Shown here piece by piece: positions 45,260-53,871 of a DNA stretch of 64,000 bases. The stretch's first letter is position 1. Each line of letters begins with the position of its first letter. The DNA is from Lachnospiraceae bacterium OF09-6. GTDB lineage: Bacteria > Bacillota > Clostridia > Lachnospirales > Lachnospiraceae. The translations under genes and the position numbers were made by a program. Below the pieces are notes generated by a model that was given only the letters and a program-made list of their open reading frames with translations, had not been told where the DNA came from and ran no database searches. The DNA lies in NCBI GenBank assembly GCA_003435055.1, contig QUMM01000007.1, positions 1 through 64,000 of the forward strand, in the 5' to 3' direction.

Positions 45260-45943
45260 ATGAATACACAAAAGATTACACTGCCAGATCATGATGCAGT
45301 GATTTTTGATATGGACGGAACCCTGGTAGATTCCATGTGGATGTGGAAGAAGATCGATATCGAATATCTGAAGCGCTATGGGGTGGACACACCTCATGAT
45401 CCATGTCAGATCGAGATCATTCAAAAAGAGATCGAGGGAATGAGCTTTACTGAGACCGCCATATATTTTAAAGAAAAGTTCCAGATCAGCGATTCACTGG
45501 AACAGATTAAGCAGGATTGGAACGAAATGGCATATGAAATATACTGCACAAAGGTACCTTATAAAAAAGGCGCACTGGAGTTCCTGAAATATTGCAAAGC
45601 ATATGGCAAAAAGCTGGGGGTGGCTACCAGCAATTCCAGAGAACTGGTGGATGCAGTAGGAGAGATCCTTCACTTTGATGAATATTTTGACTGTATTATG
45701 ACTTCCTGTGAAGCCAGGAGGGGCAAACCGGCACCGGATGTGTATCTGGCGGTGGCAGAGCGTCTTGGAGTAGAGCCGTCTCGTTGTCTGGTATTTGAAG
45801 ATATTCCGGCTGGTATTAAAGCGGGAAATGCAGCAGGTATGACTGTGATTGCCATAGAAGATGATTATTCCAAAGAGATGAAAGCAGAGAAACAGGAACT
45901 GGCCAGATATTTTATCAATGACTATGAGGATCTGAGATTATGA
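45260..45943 (+). CDS. HAD superfamily phosphatase, beta-phosphoglucomutase-like
   Basis: 227 residues. Motif I VIFDMDGTLVDSMWMW, motif II VATSNSRELV, motif III in CEARRGKPAPDVYLAV and motif IV VFEDIPAGIKAGNAAGM are complete, with a helical cap. This is the beta-PGM/phosphoglycolate branch. AAAGG precedes the ATG. It overlaps the next gene (ATGA), an integral membrane protein. Substrate not predictable by eye. Confidence 0.9.
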   Translation: MNTQKITLPDHDAVIFDMDGTLVDSMWMWKKIDIEYLKRYGVDTPHDPCQIEIIQKEIEGMSFTETAIYFKEKFQISDSLEQIKQDWNEMAYEIYCTKVPYKKGALEFLKYCKAYGKKLGVATSNSRELVDAVGEILHFDEYFDCIMTSCEARRGKPAPDVYLAVAERLGVEPSRCLVFEDIPAGIKAGNAAGMTVIAIEDDYSKEMKAEKQELARYFINDYEDLRL

Positions 45944-47232
45944 CATATACGGGGTACCAATTGCTATGGTTTTTCCTGATCTATTCCTTTATGGGATGGT
46001 GCGGTGAGGTCGCTGTTTCTGTCATCAAACAGCATAAGTTTGTAAACCGTGGATTCGTCACAGGACCGTTGTGTCCGATCTATGGAATGGGAGCATTTGC
46101 ATTTGCTATTTTCCTGCCAGATCTGAAAAATGACTGGATCTTCCTGTTCCTGGGTTCTATGATTCTGGCTTCTTTTATTGAATACATAACCGGAAAATGT
46201 CTAACTGCGATAACCGGAAAAATGTGGTGGGACTATTCCAGATATCATTATAACTTAAATGGTACCATTTCTCTGCCGACTTCTCTCTTGTGGGGAGCCT
46301 GCGGTGTGTTTGCCATCAAGATGGGAAACGGACTGCTGATTCACCTGATCCATCTGCTTCCGAAACCAATCGGCTGGATCTGTGTCTGGACGTTACTTGG
46401 TATTCTGGCTGCAGATTATCTTGGATCCTTTACCGCCATATTAGGACTCCGTAGAAATGCACAGATCGACAACATTAAAGAAGGACTGAGCAAAACCTCC
46501 AGGTTGCTGGAGAATGCCCTGACCCGTCAAATTCAGCGGCGTATGCTGAAGGCATTCCCGGAAGTAAGAGAGAAAGATGCTTCCGTATTTGGCTCAAAAT
46601 GCGGAATTTACAAGTTATTTCTGATTTTTCTAATTTCCTCTTTTCTTGGGGACATTGTGGAAACCATCTTCATGTTGGCCACTACGGGAAAACTGGTATG
46701 CCGAAGCAGCGTAGTGTATGGACAGTTTAGTATAGTATGGGGGCTGGCCTGTGTGCTGGCAACGATCTTTCTCTATCAGTTTCGGGAGAAAAGCGACCGG
46801 TATGTGTTCCTGTGGGGAACTGTTCTGGGAGGAGCCTACGAATATGTGTGCAGCGTATTTACCGAAGTGGTATTCGGCGCGGTATTCTGGAACTACAGCA
46901 AGCTGCCGTTCAACCTGGGCGGACGAATCAATCTGCTGTTCTGTTTCTTTTGGGGCATTGCCAGTGTGGCATGGATCAAAGGTGTCTATCCGAGGCTGTC
47001 TGATCTCATCGATCGGATCCCGAAAAAGGCAGGACATATCTGCGCCTGGCTGCTGGCGGTATTCATGATCATGAATATGGTCATCTCATCGGCGGCGGTG
47101 ATTCGTTATACAGAAAGAAACTGTGAACCAACAGCAACGGTAACAGATAATAAAATGGCACAGCTGATAGATGAACGATTTCCGGATGAACGGATGGTGA
47201 AGCGGTACCCATATATGAGATTTCGAAGATAA
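45940..47232 (+). CDS. CmpB-like putative ABC transporter permease (PF06541 type), duplicated domain
   Basis: 430 residues, about ten hydrophobic segments. Two copies of the same domain are visible. The first begins LLWFFLIYSFMGWCGEVAVS with VNRGFVTGPLCPIYGMGAF and GKCLTAITGKMWWDYSRYHYN. The second begins LFLIFLISSFLGDIVETIFM with VYGQFSIVWGLACV and FTEVVFGAVFWNYSKLPFN. The name reflects the family; transport has not been shown. It is co-translated with the HAD gene. C-terminus ends PDERMVKRYPYMRF. Confidence 0.82.
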   Translation: MTYTGYQLLWFFLIYSFMGWCGEVAVSVIKQHKFVNRGFVTGPLCPIYGMGAFAFAIFLPDLKNDWIFLFLGSMILASFIEYITGKCLTAITGKMWWDYSRYHYNLNGTISLPTSLLWGACGVFAIKMGNGLLIHLIHLLPKPIGWICVWTLLGILAADYLGSFTAILGLRRNAQIDNIKEGLSKTSRLLENALTRQIQRRMLKAFPEVREKDASVFGSKCGIYKLFLIFLISSFLGDIVETIFMLATTGKLVCRSSVVYGQFSIVWGLACVLATIFLYQFREKSDRYVFLWGTVLGGAYEYVCSVFTEVVFGAVFWNYSKLPFNLGGRINLLFCFFWGIASVAWIKGVYPRLSDLIDRIPKKAGHICAWLLAVFMIMNMVISSAAVIRYTERNCEPTATVTDNKMAQLIDERFPDERMVKRYPYMRFRR

Positions 47233-47244
47233 AAAAATTCATAC

Positions 47245-47273
47245 TTGACAAATGGGTTAGTTCGTACTATATT
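47245..47273 (+). promoter_or_regulatory. trp operon promoter
   Basis: TTGACA (47245-47250) and TATATT (47268-47273) with a 17-base spacer, directly before the T-box leader. Confidence 0.75.
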
Positions 47274-47289
47274 ATGGTAAAGCGTTGAA

Positions 47290-47580
47290 TTGAAAAAGAA
47301 CAAACCGTTGAAGCGGAGATAAAAGCAGCAAATGCGCACACAGAGATTCCGGGGTGCTGAGAGCCGGATTGAGATGTAGGCAGCTAAATGGACCGCTGAG
47401 GGCATAGTCAAAGATCAGATTGGATCGAGTATTCTATGACGTAGGGCATACGTTAGTTGCCAGAGATATGTTAGTATCTTGGAAAGTGCACGGCTTGCCG
47501 TGAATCGAGGTGGCACCACGGGATTAGAATTTTACCCGCCCTTGACAGAATCAGAGGATTTTGTCGAGGGCGGGTTTTTG
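47290..47580 (+). ncRNA. tRNA-Trp T-box leader
   Basis: The leader shows the T-box layout: a long stem I with the specifier codon TGG (47389-47391, in AAATGGACC), then the T-box TGGCACCACG (47511-47520). A downstream terminator overlaps the antiterminator. The TGG specifier and the following trpE gene agree on tryptophan: uncharged tRNA-Trp should let transcription continue. Confidence 0.92.
47534..47579 (+). terminator. T-box terminator
   Basis: ACCCGCCCTTGACA (47534-47547) pairs with TGTCGAGGGCGGGT (47562-47575), followed by a T-run. It is the off-state hairpin of the leader. Confidence 0.9.
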
Positions 47581-47614
47581 TATTTGTAAATACCCAGAAA
47601 AAGGAGGTTCAGAT

Positions 47615-49126
47615 ATGTATCCATCTTTGGAAGAAGTAAAGGTGATTGCATCACAGGGAGAGTACCGGCGGATCCCGGTTTGCAGGGAACTTTATGCAGA
47701 CCGTTTTACTCCGGTAGAAGTTATGAGAACATTACGGGCAGCCAGCAGGCATTGCTATCTGCTGGAAAGTGCAGAGAATGATCAGAAATGGGGACGCTAT
47801 TCCATGCTTGGATATGAACCGATTCTGGAGTTGTCCTGTCTGGACGGAAAGGTGCGGATACGAACGGAAGAAGAACGGATTGCCCCGTCTATGAAGGAAT
47901 CTTTCTTAAAAGAGGAATATACCGAGGTGACCCATCCGGGCGAGCTGATCCGAAAGATTCTGGCAGAGTATAAGAGCCCGAAGATCAAGGGAATGCCCCC
48001 ATTTATCGGTGGCATGGTGGGATATTTTTCCTATGATTATCTGAAATATGCAGAGCCAACATTAAAAAAATATCTGTCAGGAAGTGAAGACTTCCGGGAT
48101 GTGGATCTGATGCTGTTTACGAAAGCACTGGTATTTGATCATTATCGTCAGAAGCTGATTCTCATTTCAGGTGTAGATACTTCCGATATCGAAGCCTCCT
48201 ATCAGAAGGCAAAAGAAGAACTGGAAGAGATGAAGAAGCTGCTGAACAGCGGCGCCAAAGCCATTTTCAAGCCGATTCGTCTAAAGGAAGAATTGACACC
48301 GGATTTTTCACAGGAACGTTACACGGGGATGGTGAACAAAGCAAAACAGTACATCCACGAAGGTGATATTTTCCAGGTGGTGTTATCCAATCCTCAGACC
48401 GCCAAAGCAGAAGGAAGCCTGTTTGATACCTACCGGGTACTGCGGACCAGCAATCCGTCCCCGTATATGTTTTACTTCTCCAGTGATGATGTGGAGATTG
48501 CAGGAGCATCCCCGGAGACATTGGTGAAACTGGAAGATGGTAAGTTATTCACATTTCCATTGGCCGGAACCAGACCAAGGGGGAAAACAGAGGAAAAGGA
48601 TCTTCAGTTGGAAAAAGAACTGCTGCAGGATGAAAAAGAACTGGCAGAGCATAATATGCTGGTGGATCTGGGAAGAAATGACATTGGAAAAATCAGTCAG
48701 CTGGGCAGTGTGAAAGTGGAACAGTATTGTACGATTCATCGTTATTCCTGTGTGATGCACATCGGATCTACGGTATCGGGCAAGATTCGGGAAGATATGG
48801 ATGCGGTGAATGCAGTGGATTCTATCCTTCCGGCAGGTACCCTTTCCGGGGCACCGAAGATCCGGGCATGTGAGATTATTCAGGAACTGGAAGGAAGAAA
48901 GAGAGGCATCTACGGAGGAGCTGTGGGATACCTGGACTTTACCGGCAACCTGGATACCTGTATTGGCATCCGGCTGGCTTATAAGAAAAACGGAAAGGTA
49001 TGCGTTCAGTCAGGAGCAGGAATCGTGGCGGACAGTGTACCGGAAAAGGAATATCAGGAATGCTGCAACAAAGCAAGAGCCGTGGTACAGGCAATCCGGC
49101 TGGCAGAAGGAGGACTGGACGAATGA
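47615..49126 (+). CDS. trpE: Anthranilate synthase component I
   Basis: 503 residues. Converts chorismate to anthranilate using ammonia from the TrpG subunit. Visible are the N-terminal LLESAENDQKWGRYSMLG (tryptophan-feedback region), GMVGYFSYDYLKY, DIFQVVLSNPQ, SNPSPYMFYFSSDD, TFPLAGTRPRGK, HNMLVDLGRNDIGKI, PAGTLSGAPKIRACEII and QSGAGIVADSVPEKEYQE. AAGGAGG lies upstream of the ATG at 47615; longer in-frame starts reach into the terminator. The stop overlaps the trpG start (ATGA). Confidence 0.97.
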   Translation: MYPSLEEVKVIASQGEYRRIPVCRELYADRFTPVEVMRTLRAASRHCYLLESAENDQKWGRYSMLGYEPILELSCLDGKVRIRTEEERIAPSMKESFLKEEYTEVTHPGELIRKILAEYKSPKIKGMPPFIGGMVGYFSYDYLKYAEPTLKKYLSGSEDFRDVDLMLFTKALVFDHYRQKLILISGVDTSDIEASYQKAKEELEEMKKLLNSGAKAIFKPIRLKEELTPDFSQERYTGMVNKAKQYIHEGDIFQVVLSNPQTAKAEGSLFDTYRVLRTSNPSPYMFYFSSDDVEIAGASPETLVKLEDGKLFTFPLAGTRPRGKTEEKDLQLEKELLQDEKELAEHNMLVDLGRNDIGKISQLGSVKVEQYCTIHRYSCVMHIGSTVSGKIREDMDAVNAVDSILPAGTLSGAPKIRACEIIQELEGRKRGIYGGAVGYLDFTGNLDTCIGIRLAYKKNGKVCVQSGAGIVADSVPEKEYQECCNKARAVVQAIRLAEGGLDE

Positions 49127-49698
49127 TACTTCTGATTGATAATTATGACAGTTTTACTTACAATCTGGTGCAGTATATCGGAGCGTTGGAACCGGATATC
49201 CGGGTCGTTCGAAATGATGTCTGCACCCTGGCAGAGATCGAAGAGATGCATCCACAGGCGATAGTGATATCGCCGGGACCGGGGAAACCGTCTGATGCAG
49301 GTATCTGCATTGAGACAATCCGGTATTTCAAAGATAAAGTGCCAATTCTTGGTGTGTGTCTGGGACATCAGGCCATCTGTGAAGCCTTTGGAGGAACGGT
49401 TTCTTATGCAAAAGAGCTGATGCATGGAAAAAGCTCTGTGGCAAAAATTTTGTCAGAGTCACCACTTTTCCAAAATATGGGAACAGAAATGCAGGTGGCA
49501 AGATATCATTCACTGGCTGCTATCCGGAATACACTCCCAGATGAGTTAAAAGTTACCGCAGAGACAGCTGACGGAGAGGTGATGGCAGTAGAACACAGAG
49601 ACTATCCGGTGTATGGATTACAGTTCCATCCTGAATCCGTACTCACACCGAAAGGCATGACGTTAATTGAAAACTTTTTGAATATCAGTAAAGAATAA
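49123..49698 (+). CDS. trpG: Anthranilate synthase component II, glutamine amidotransferase
   Basis: 191 residues. Class I amidotransferase: oxyanion region ISPGPGKPSDAG, nucleophile Cys in GVCLGHQAI, and His/Glu in GLQFHPESVLTP. Supplies ammonia to TrpE. The start at 49123 gives MILLIDNYDSFTYNLVQY and overlaps trpE. Not fused to TrpD, unlike in enterobacteria. Confidence 0.96.
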   Translation: MILLIDNYDSFTYNLVQYIGALEPDIRVVRNDVCTLAEIEEMHPQAIVISPGPGKPSDAGICIETIRYFKDKVPILGVCLGHQAICEAFGGTVSYAKELMHGKSSVAKILSESPLFQNMGTEMQVARYHSLAAIRNTLPDELKVTAETADGEVMAVEHRDYPVYGLQFHPESVLTPKGMTLIENFLNISKE

Positions 49699-49716
49699 TA
49701 GCAGGAGGAAAAGATC

Positions 49717-50726
49717 ATGATCAAAGAAGCAATTATCGAACTGGCGAAGAAACAGGATTTAACTTATGAACAGGCTGAAAAAGTCATGGATGAGATTATG
49801 AGTGGGGAGACCAGCCAGATTCAGATGGCATCTTACCTGACGGCACTGGCGCTGAAGGGAGAAACCATTGATGAAATCACTGCTTCTGCAGCGGCTATGA
49901 GAGCACATGGAACGAAGCTTCTTCATGACATGGATGTGCTGGAGATCGTAGGAACCGGCGGGGACGGATCTAATTCTTTTAACATCTCCACCACATCTTC
50001 ACTGGTCATCGCAGCAGGCGGTGTGCCGGTGGCCAAACACGGAAACCGTGCTGCATCTTCAAAGAGCGGGGCAGCAGATGTACTGGAAGCCCTTGGCGTG
50101 AAGATTACACTGGAGCCTGAGGAGAGCCTGGCCTTATTGAAAAATATCAACATTTGTTCCTGTTTGCACAGAAATATCATACTGCTATGAAGTATGTGGC
50201 TCCGGTTCGAAAAGAACTGGGTATCCGTACTGTATTTAATATCTTAGGTCCACTGTCCAATCCGGCAGGTGCCAACATGGAACTGATGGGTGTCTACGAT
50301 GAACTGCTGGTAGAGCCTCTGGCACAGGTCATGGCAAATCTTGGTGTAAAACGCGGCATGGTAGTTTTTGGAAAAGAAAAGCTGGATGAGATCTCCGCCT
50401 GTGGACCGACAGTTGTATGTGAAATCAAGGATGGAGGATTCACTTCTTATGAGATTACACCGGAACAGTTCGGTTACGCAGCAGGCAAACCGGAAGAGCT
50501 GACCGGAGGCACACCACAGGAAAATGCAGAGATTACAAAAGCCATTTTAAATGGAACGGAAAAAGGAACCAGGAGAAATGCCGTCTGCATGAATGCGGGA
50601 GCAGCATTATATATTGCCGGAAAAACAGAGACACTGGAAGAGGGCGTGCGCATGGCAGAACAGCTCATTGATAGTGGTGTAGCGATGAAGAAACTGGAAG
50701 AATTTATTGCCAAAAGTAACGCATAG
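49717..50726 (+). CDS. trpD: Anthranilate phosphoribosyltransferase, frame interrupted
   Basis: About 336 residues when repaired. Couples anthranilate to PRPP. The PRPP/magnesium site reads [18 protein letters not shown], followed by [21 protein letters not shown]. The frame breaks after LLKNIN; one T added at 50157-50158 restores [20 protein letters not shown] and [11 protein letters not shown]. The remainder is normal ([20 protein letters not shown]). AGCAGGAGG precedes the ATG. A knockout here would stop tryptophan synthesis, yet all neighbouring trp genes are intact, which favours a sequence error. Confidence 0.94.
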
Positions 50727-50740
50727 CAGAGGAAAGCAAT

Positions 50741-51562
50741 ATGAATATTTTAGACGAGATCGCAACAAAGACCTGTGAACGTACCGAGGCAGAAAAGAAA
50801 AAGGTACCACTGGAGACGGTCAGACGGATAGCAGAAGAGAAGGCGGCTGCTGAAAAAGCAGCCGGGAATGGGAAGTTTTCCTACCGTTTTCAACAGGCAC
50901 TGGCAGGGGAAGACATTTCCTTTATCTGTGAGGTAAAGAAAGCATCTCCATCCAAGGGGATTATCGCAGAGGATTTTCCGTATCTGCAGATTGCCAGAGA
51001 ATACGAACAGGCAGGAGCGTCAGCCATTTCCTGCCTGACCGAACCATTCTGGTTTCTGGGAAAGGATGCATATTTAAAAGAAATCACAGACCAGGTACAG
51101 ATCCCGGTACTGCGGAAGGATTTTACTATTGATGAATATATGATCTATCAGGCTAAGAATCTGGGAGCCTCAGCCATCCTGCTGATCTGTGCAATCTTAG
51201 ATGATGGACAGCTTGCAGCATGGCATCAGCTGGCAGCAGAACTTGGGCTGTCCGTACTGACAGAAGCACATACGGAAGAAGAAATCGATCGTGCTTTGAA
51301 AGCTGGGGCAAAGATCCTGGGAGTCAATAATCGCAATTTGAAAAATTTTACCGTAGATGTGGAGCAAAGCAGAAGACTGCGCAGTATGGTGCCGGCAGAT
51401 GTACTTTTTGTATCGGAAAGTGGAATCAAAAATCACGGAGATATCCAGGCACTGCGTGAAAACGGCACCGATGCGGTACTGATCGGGGAAACACTGATGA
51501 GAGCCGCGGACAAGAGAGCGATGCTGGATGAACTGAAAAATGGCAAACAAGGATGCTTGTAA
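50741..51562 (+). CDS. trpC: Indole-3-glycerol-phosphate synthase
   Basis: 273 residues, TIM barrel. Converts carboxyphenylaminodeoxyribulose phosphate to indole glycerol phosphate. Catalytic stretches are FICEVKKASPSKGIIAEDF, ISCLTEPFWFLG, VLRKDFTIDEYMIYQA, GVNNRNLKNFTVD and FVSESGIKNHGD. It is a stand-alone TrpC, not fused to TrpF. The next gene is trpB, with only 28 bases between. Confidence 0.96.
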   Translation: MNILDEIATKTCERTEAEKKKVPLETVRRIAEEKAAAEKAAGNGKFSYRFQQALAGEDISFICEVKKASPSKGIIAEDFPYLQIAREYEQAGASAISCLTEPFWFLGKDAYLKEITDQVQIPVLRKDFTIDEYMIYQAKNLGASAILLICAILDDGQLAAWHQLAAELGLSVLTEAHTEEEIDRALKAGAKILGVNNRNLKNFTVDVEQSRRLRSMVPADVLFVSESGIKNHGDIQALRENGTDAVLIGETLMRAADKRAMLDELKNGKQGCL

Positions 51563-51590
51563 ATGGCGATAAGAAGGAGAGTAACAGAAA

Positions 51591-52784
51591 ATGGATAATA
51601 ATAAAAAAGGAAGATTTGGCGTCCACGGCGGACAATACATTCCAGAGACACTGATGAATGCAGTGATTGAACTGGAAGCAGCCTATGAACATTATAAAAA
51701 AGACCCACAGTTCCAGGCAGAACTGACACAGCTGCTAAATGACTATGCGGGAAGACCATCCCGTCTGTATTATGCAGAACGTATGACAAAGGATCTGGGC
51801 GGGGCAAAGATCTATCTGAAGCGAGAAGATCTGAACCATACCGGAGCACATAAAATTAATAACGTGCTGGGACAGGCACTGCTGGCTAAGAAGATGGGAA
51901 AGACCCGTCTGATTGCAGAGACCGGAGCCGGTCAGCATGGTGTGGCTACCGCAACCGCAGCAGCACTTCTGAATATGGAATGTGTGGTATATATGGGGGA
52001 GGAAGATACCATTCGCCAGGCATTGAATGTATATCGTATGAGACTTCTGGGAGCAACGGTTATCCCGGTCAAATCCGGTACCGGAACTCTGAAGGATGCG
52101 GTATCAGAAGCATTCCGTGAATGGACCAACCGTATTGATGATACGCACTATTGTCTGGGATCAGTTATGGGTCCTCATCCATTCCCGACCATTGTGAGAG
52201 ATTTTCAGGCGGTGATTTCCAAAGAGATCAAAGAACAGATGCTGGAAAAAGAGGGCAGACTTCCGGATGCTGTACTGGCCTGCGTGGGCGGCGGCTCCAA
52301 TGCCATTGGAACATTTTATAACTTTATTGAAGATAAAGATGTGCGTCTTATCGGTTGTGAGGCAGCAGGAAGAGGTGTCAATACCGCAGAGACAGCGGCT
52401 ACGATTGCTACCGGTCGTCTGGGCATCTTCCATGGTATGAAGTCCTACTTCTGTCAGGATGAATATGGACAGATTGCTCCGGTTTACTCTATTTCCGCAG
52501 GACTGGATTACCCGGGTATCGGACCGGAACATGCACACCTTTATGATATCGGAAGAGCGGAATACGTGCCAGTGACAGATGATGAAGCAGTGGAAGCATT
52601 TGAATATCTTTCCAGAACCGAAGGAATTATTCCAGCCATCGAGAGTGCTCATGCCGTAGCTTATGCAAGAAAACTGGCACCGACCATGAGCAAAGATCAG
52701 ATCATTGTCATTACGATTTCAGGAAGAGGAGATAAGGACTGTGCGGCAATCGCCAGATACAGAGGGGAGGATATCCATGAGTAA
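51591..52784 (+). CDS. trpB: Tryptophan synthase beta chain
   Basis: 397 residues, PLP enzyme joining indole and serine. The PLP lysine lies in [16 protein letters not shown], the phosphate-binding loop in [15 protein letters not shown], with [16 protein letters not shown] and [17 protein letters not shown]. It is the TrpB1 type that partners TrpA. The trpA start lies inside its last codons. Confidence 0.97.
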   Translation: MDNNKKGRFGVHGGQYIPETLMNAVIELEAAYEHYKKDPQFQAELTQLLNDYAGRPSRLYYAERMTKDLGGAKIYLKREDLNHTGAHKINNVLGQALLAKKMGKTRLIAETGAGQHGVATATAAALLNMECVVYMGEEDTIRQALNVYRMRLLGATVIPVKSGTGTLKDAVSEAFREWTNRIDDTHYCLGSVMGPHPFPTIVRDFQAVISKEIKEQMLEKEGRLPDAVLACVGGGSNAIGTFYNFIEDKDVRLIGCEAAGRGVNTAETAATIATGRLGIFHGMKSYFCQDEYGQIAPVYSISAGLDYPGIGPEHAHLYDIGRAEYVPVTDDEAVEAFEYLSRTEGIIPAIESAHAVAYARKLAPTMSKDQIIVITISGRGDKDCAAIARYRGEDIHE

Positions 52785-53547
52785 CGTAAAAAAAGCATTT
52801 GAAAACGGAAAAGCATTTATTCCATTTATTACCTGTGGAGATCCGTCTCTGGAAGTAACCGAGCAGCTGGTCTATGCAGCAGAAGAAGCAGGTGCAGATC
52901 TGGTGGAACTGGGCATTCCATTCTCCGATCCGACCGCAGAAGGCCCGGTTATTCAGGCAGCTAATATCCGTGCTTTAAGCGGCGGCGTGACCACCGACAA
53001 GATCTTTGATATGGTACGGAAAATCCGTAAAAACACGCAGATTCCACTGGTATTTATGACCTATGCCAACGTGGTCTATTCCTACGGAACCGACCGATTC
53101 CTTCAGACAGCTGCTGAGATCGGTATGGACGGACTGATCCTTCCAGATGTGCCATTTGAAGAAAAAGCAGAGTTTGACGAACCGTGTAAAAAATACGGTC
53201 TGGATCTGATCTCTCTGATAGCCCCGACCTCCCATGAGCGCATCTCCATGATTGCGAGAGAAGCCAGTGGATTCGTTTACTGTGTATCCTCTCTGGGGGT
53301 AACCGGCGTGCGAAAAGAGATCACTACCGACATCGGTGCCATGGTGAAGCTGGTAAAAGAAGCAAAAGACATTCCATGTGCCATCGGATTCGGGATCTCC
53401 ACACCAGAACAGGCGGCCCAAATGGCAGCTGTGTCAGACGGAGCTATTGTGGGAAGCGCAATCGTCAAACTGTGCGGACAGTATGGAGAAGACTGCGTAT
53501 CGTATGTGAAGGAATACATCAGGGGAATGAAGGATGCTCTGATATGA
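52777..53547 (+). CDS. trpA: Tryptophan synthase alpha chain
   Basis: 256 residues, TIM barrel. Releases indole from indole glycerol phosphate to TrpB. Active-site Glu in [17 protein letters not shown] and Asp in [12 protein letters not shown], plus [15 protein letters not shown] and [13 protein letters not shown]. An eight-base overlap with trpB and GGGGAGG upstream set the ATG at 52777. It is the last gene of the operon. Confidence 0.97.
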   Translation: MSNVKKAFENGKAFIPFITCGDPSLEVTEQLVYAAEEAGADLVELGIPFSDPTAEGPVIQAANIRALSGGVTTDKIFDMVRKIRKNTQIPLVFMTYANVVYSYGTDRFLQTAAEIGMDGLILPDVPFEEKAEFDEPCKKYGLDLISLIAPTSHERISMIAREASGFVYCVSSLGVTGVRKEITTDIGAMVKLVKEAKDIPCAIGFGISTPEQAAQMAAVSDGAIVGSAIVKLCGQYGEDCVSYVKEYIRGMKDALI

Positions 53548-53676
53548 GAAGGAGTGTATTGTAACAATATAGGGTGTTGTGATTTGCAGAGGGCGGATAG
53601 TAAATTTAGAAGAGTGAAAAATAATAAGTACAACTATTTTAGGTACACCATTGATTAAATTGCATTATTTTGAGAT

Positions 53677-53720
53677 AAAACTTCCGGAAATATGATAGTT
53701 ATCATGTTTCTGGAAGTTTT
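53677..53720 (+). terminator. Terminator downstream of trp operon
   Basis: AAAACTTCCGGAAATATGAT pairs imperfectly with ATCATGTTTCTGGAAGTTTT. The flanks are A- and T-rich, so it may work both ways. The rest of 53548-53788 is AT-rich with no gene. Confidence 0.75.
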
Positions 53721-53788
53721 GTTGTGAAAGTGGTAATTTGGGAAAAATATGAATTTTTGTAAATAAGTGCAAAGTTTGAGCAATAAAG

Positions 53789-53818
53789 TTGCCTCTTTTT
53801 TGTACATACTGATATAAT
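53789..53818 (+). promoter_or_regulatory. Promoter of two-component operon
   Basis: TTGCCT (53789-53794) and TATAAT (53813-53818), 18-base spacer, 53 bases before the kinase start. Confidence 0.5.
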
Positions 53819-53871
53819 GGAAAAAATGGTGTATTATTCACAGTATGGGGAACAAAAGGGAGAGAAACAAG

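Noticed and set aside
49717..50726. Interpretation of trpD as a true pseudogene
   Set aside because: One added T restores a full-length, fully conserved enzyme, neighbouring trp genes are intact, and the same type of break recurs across the window.
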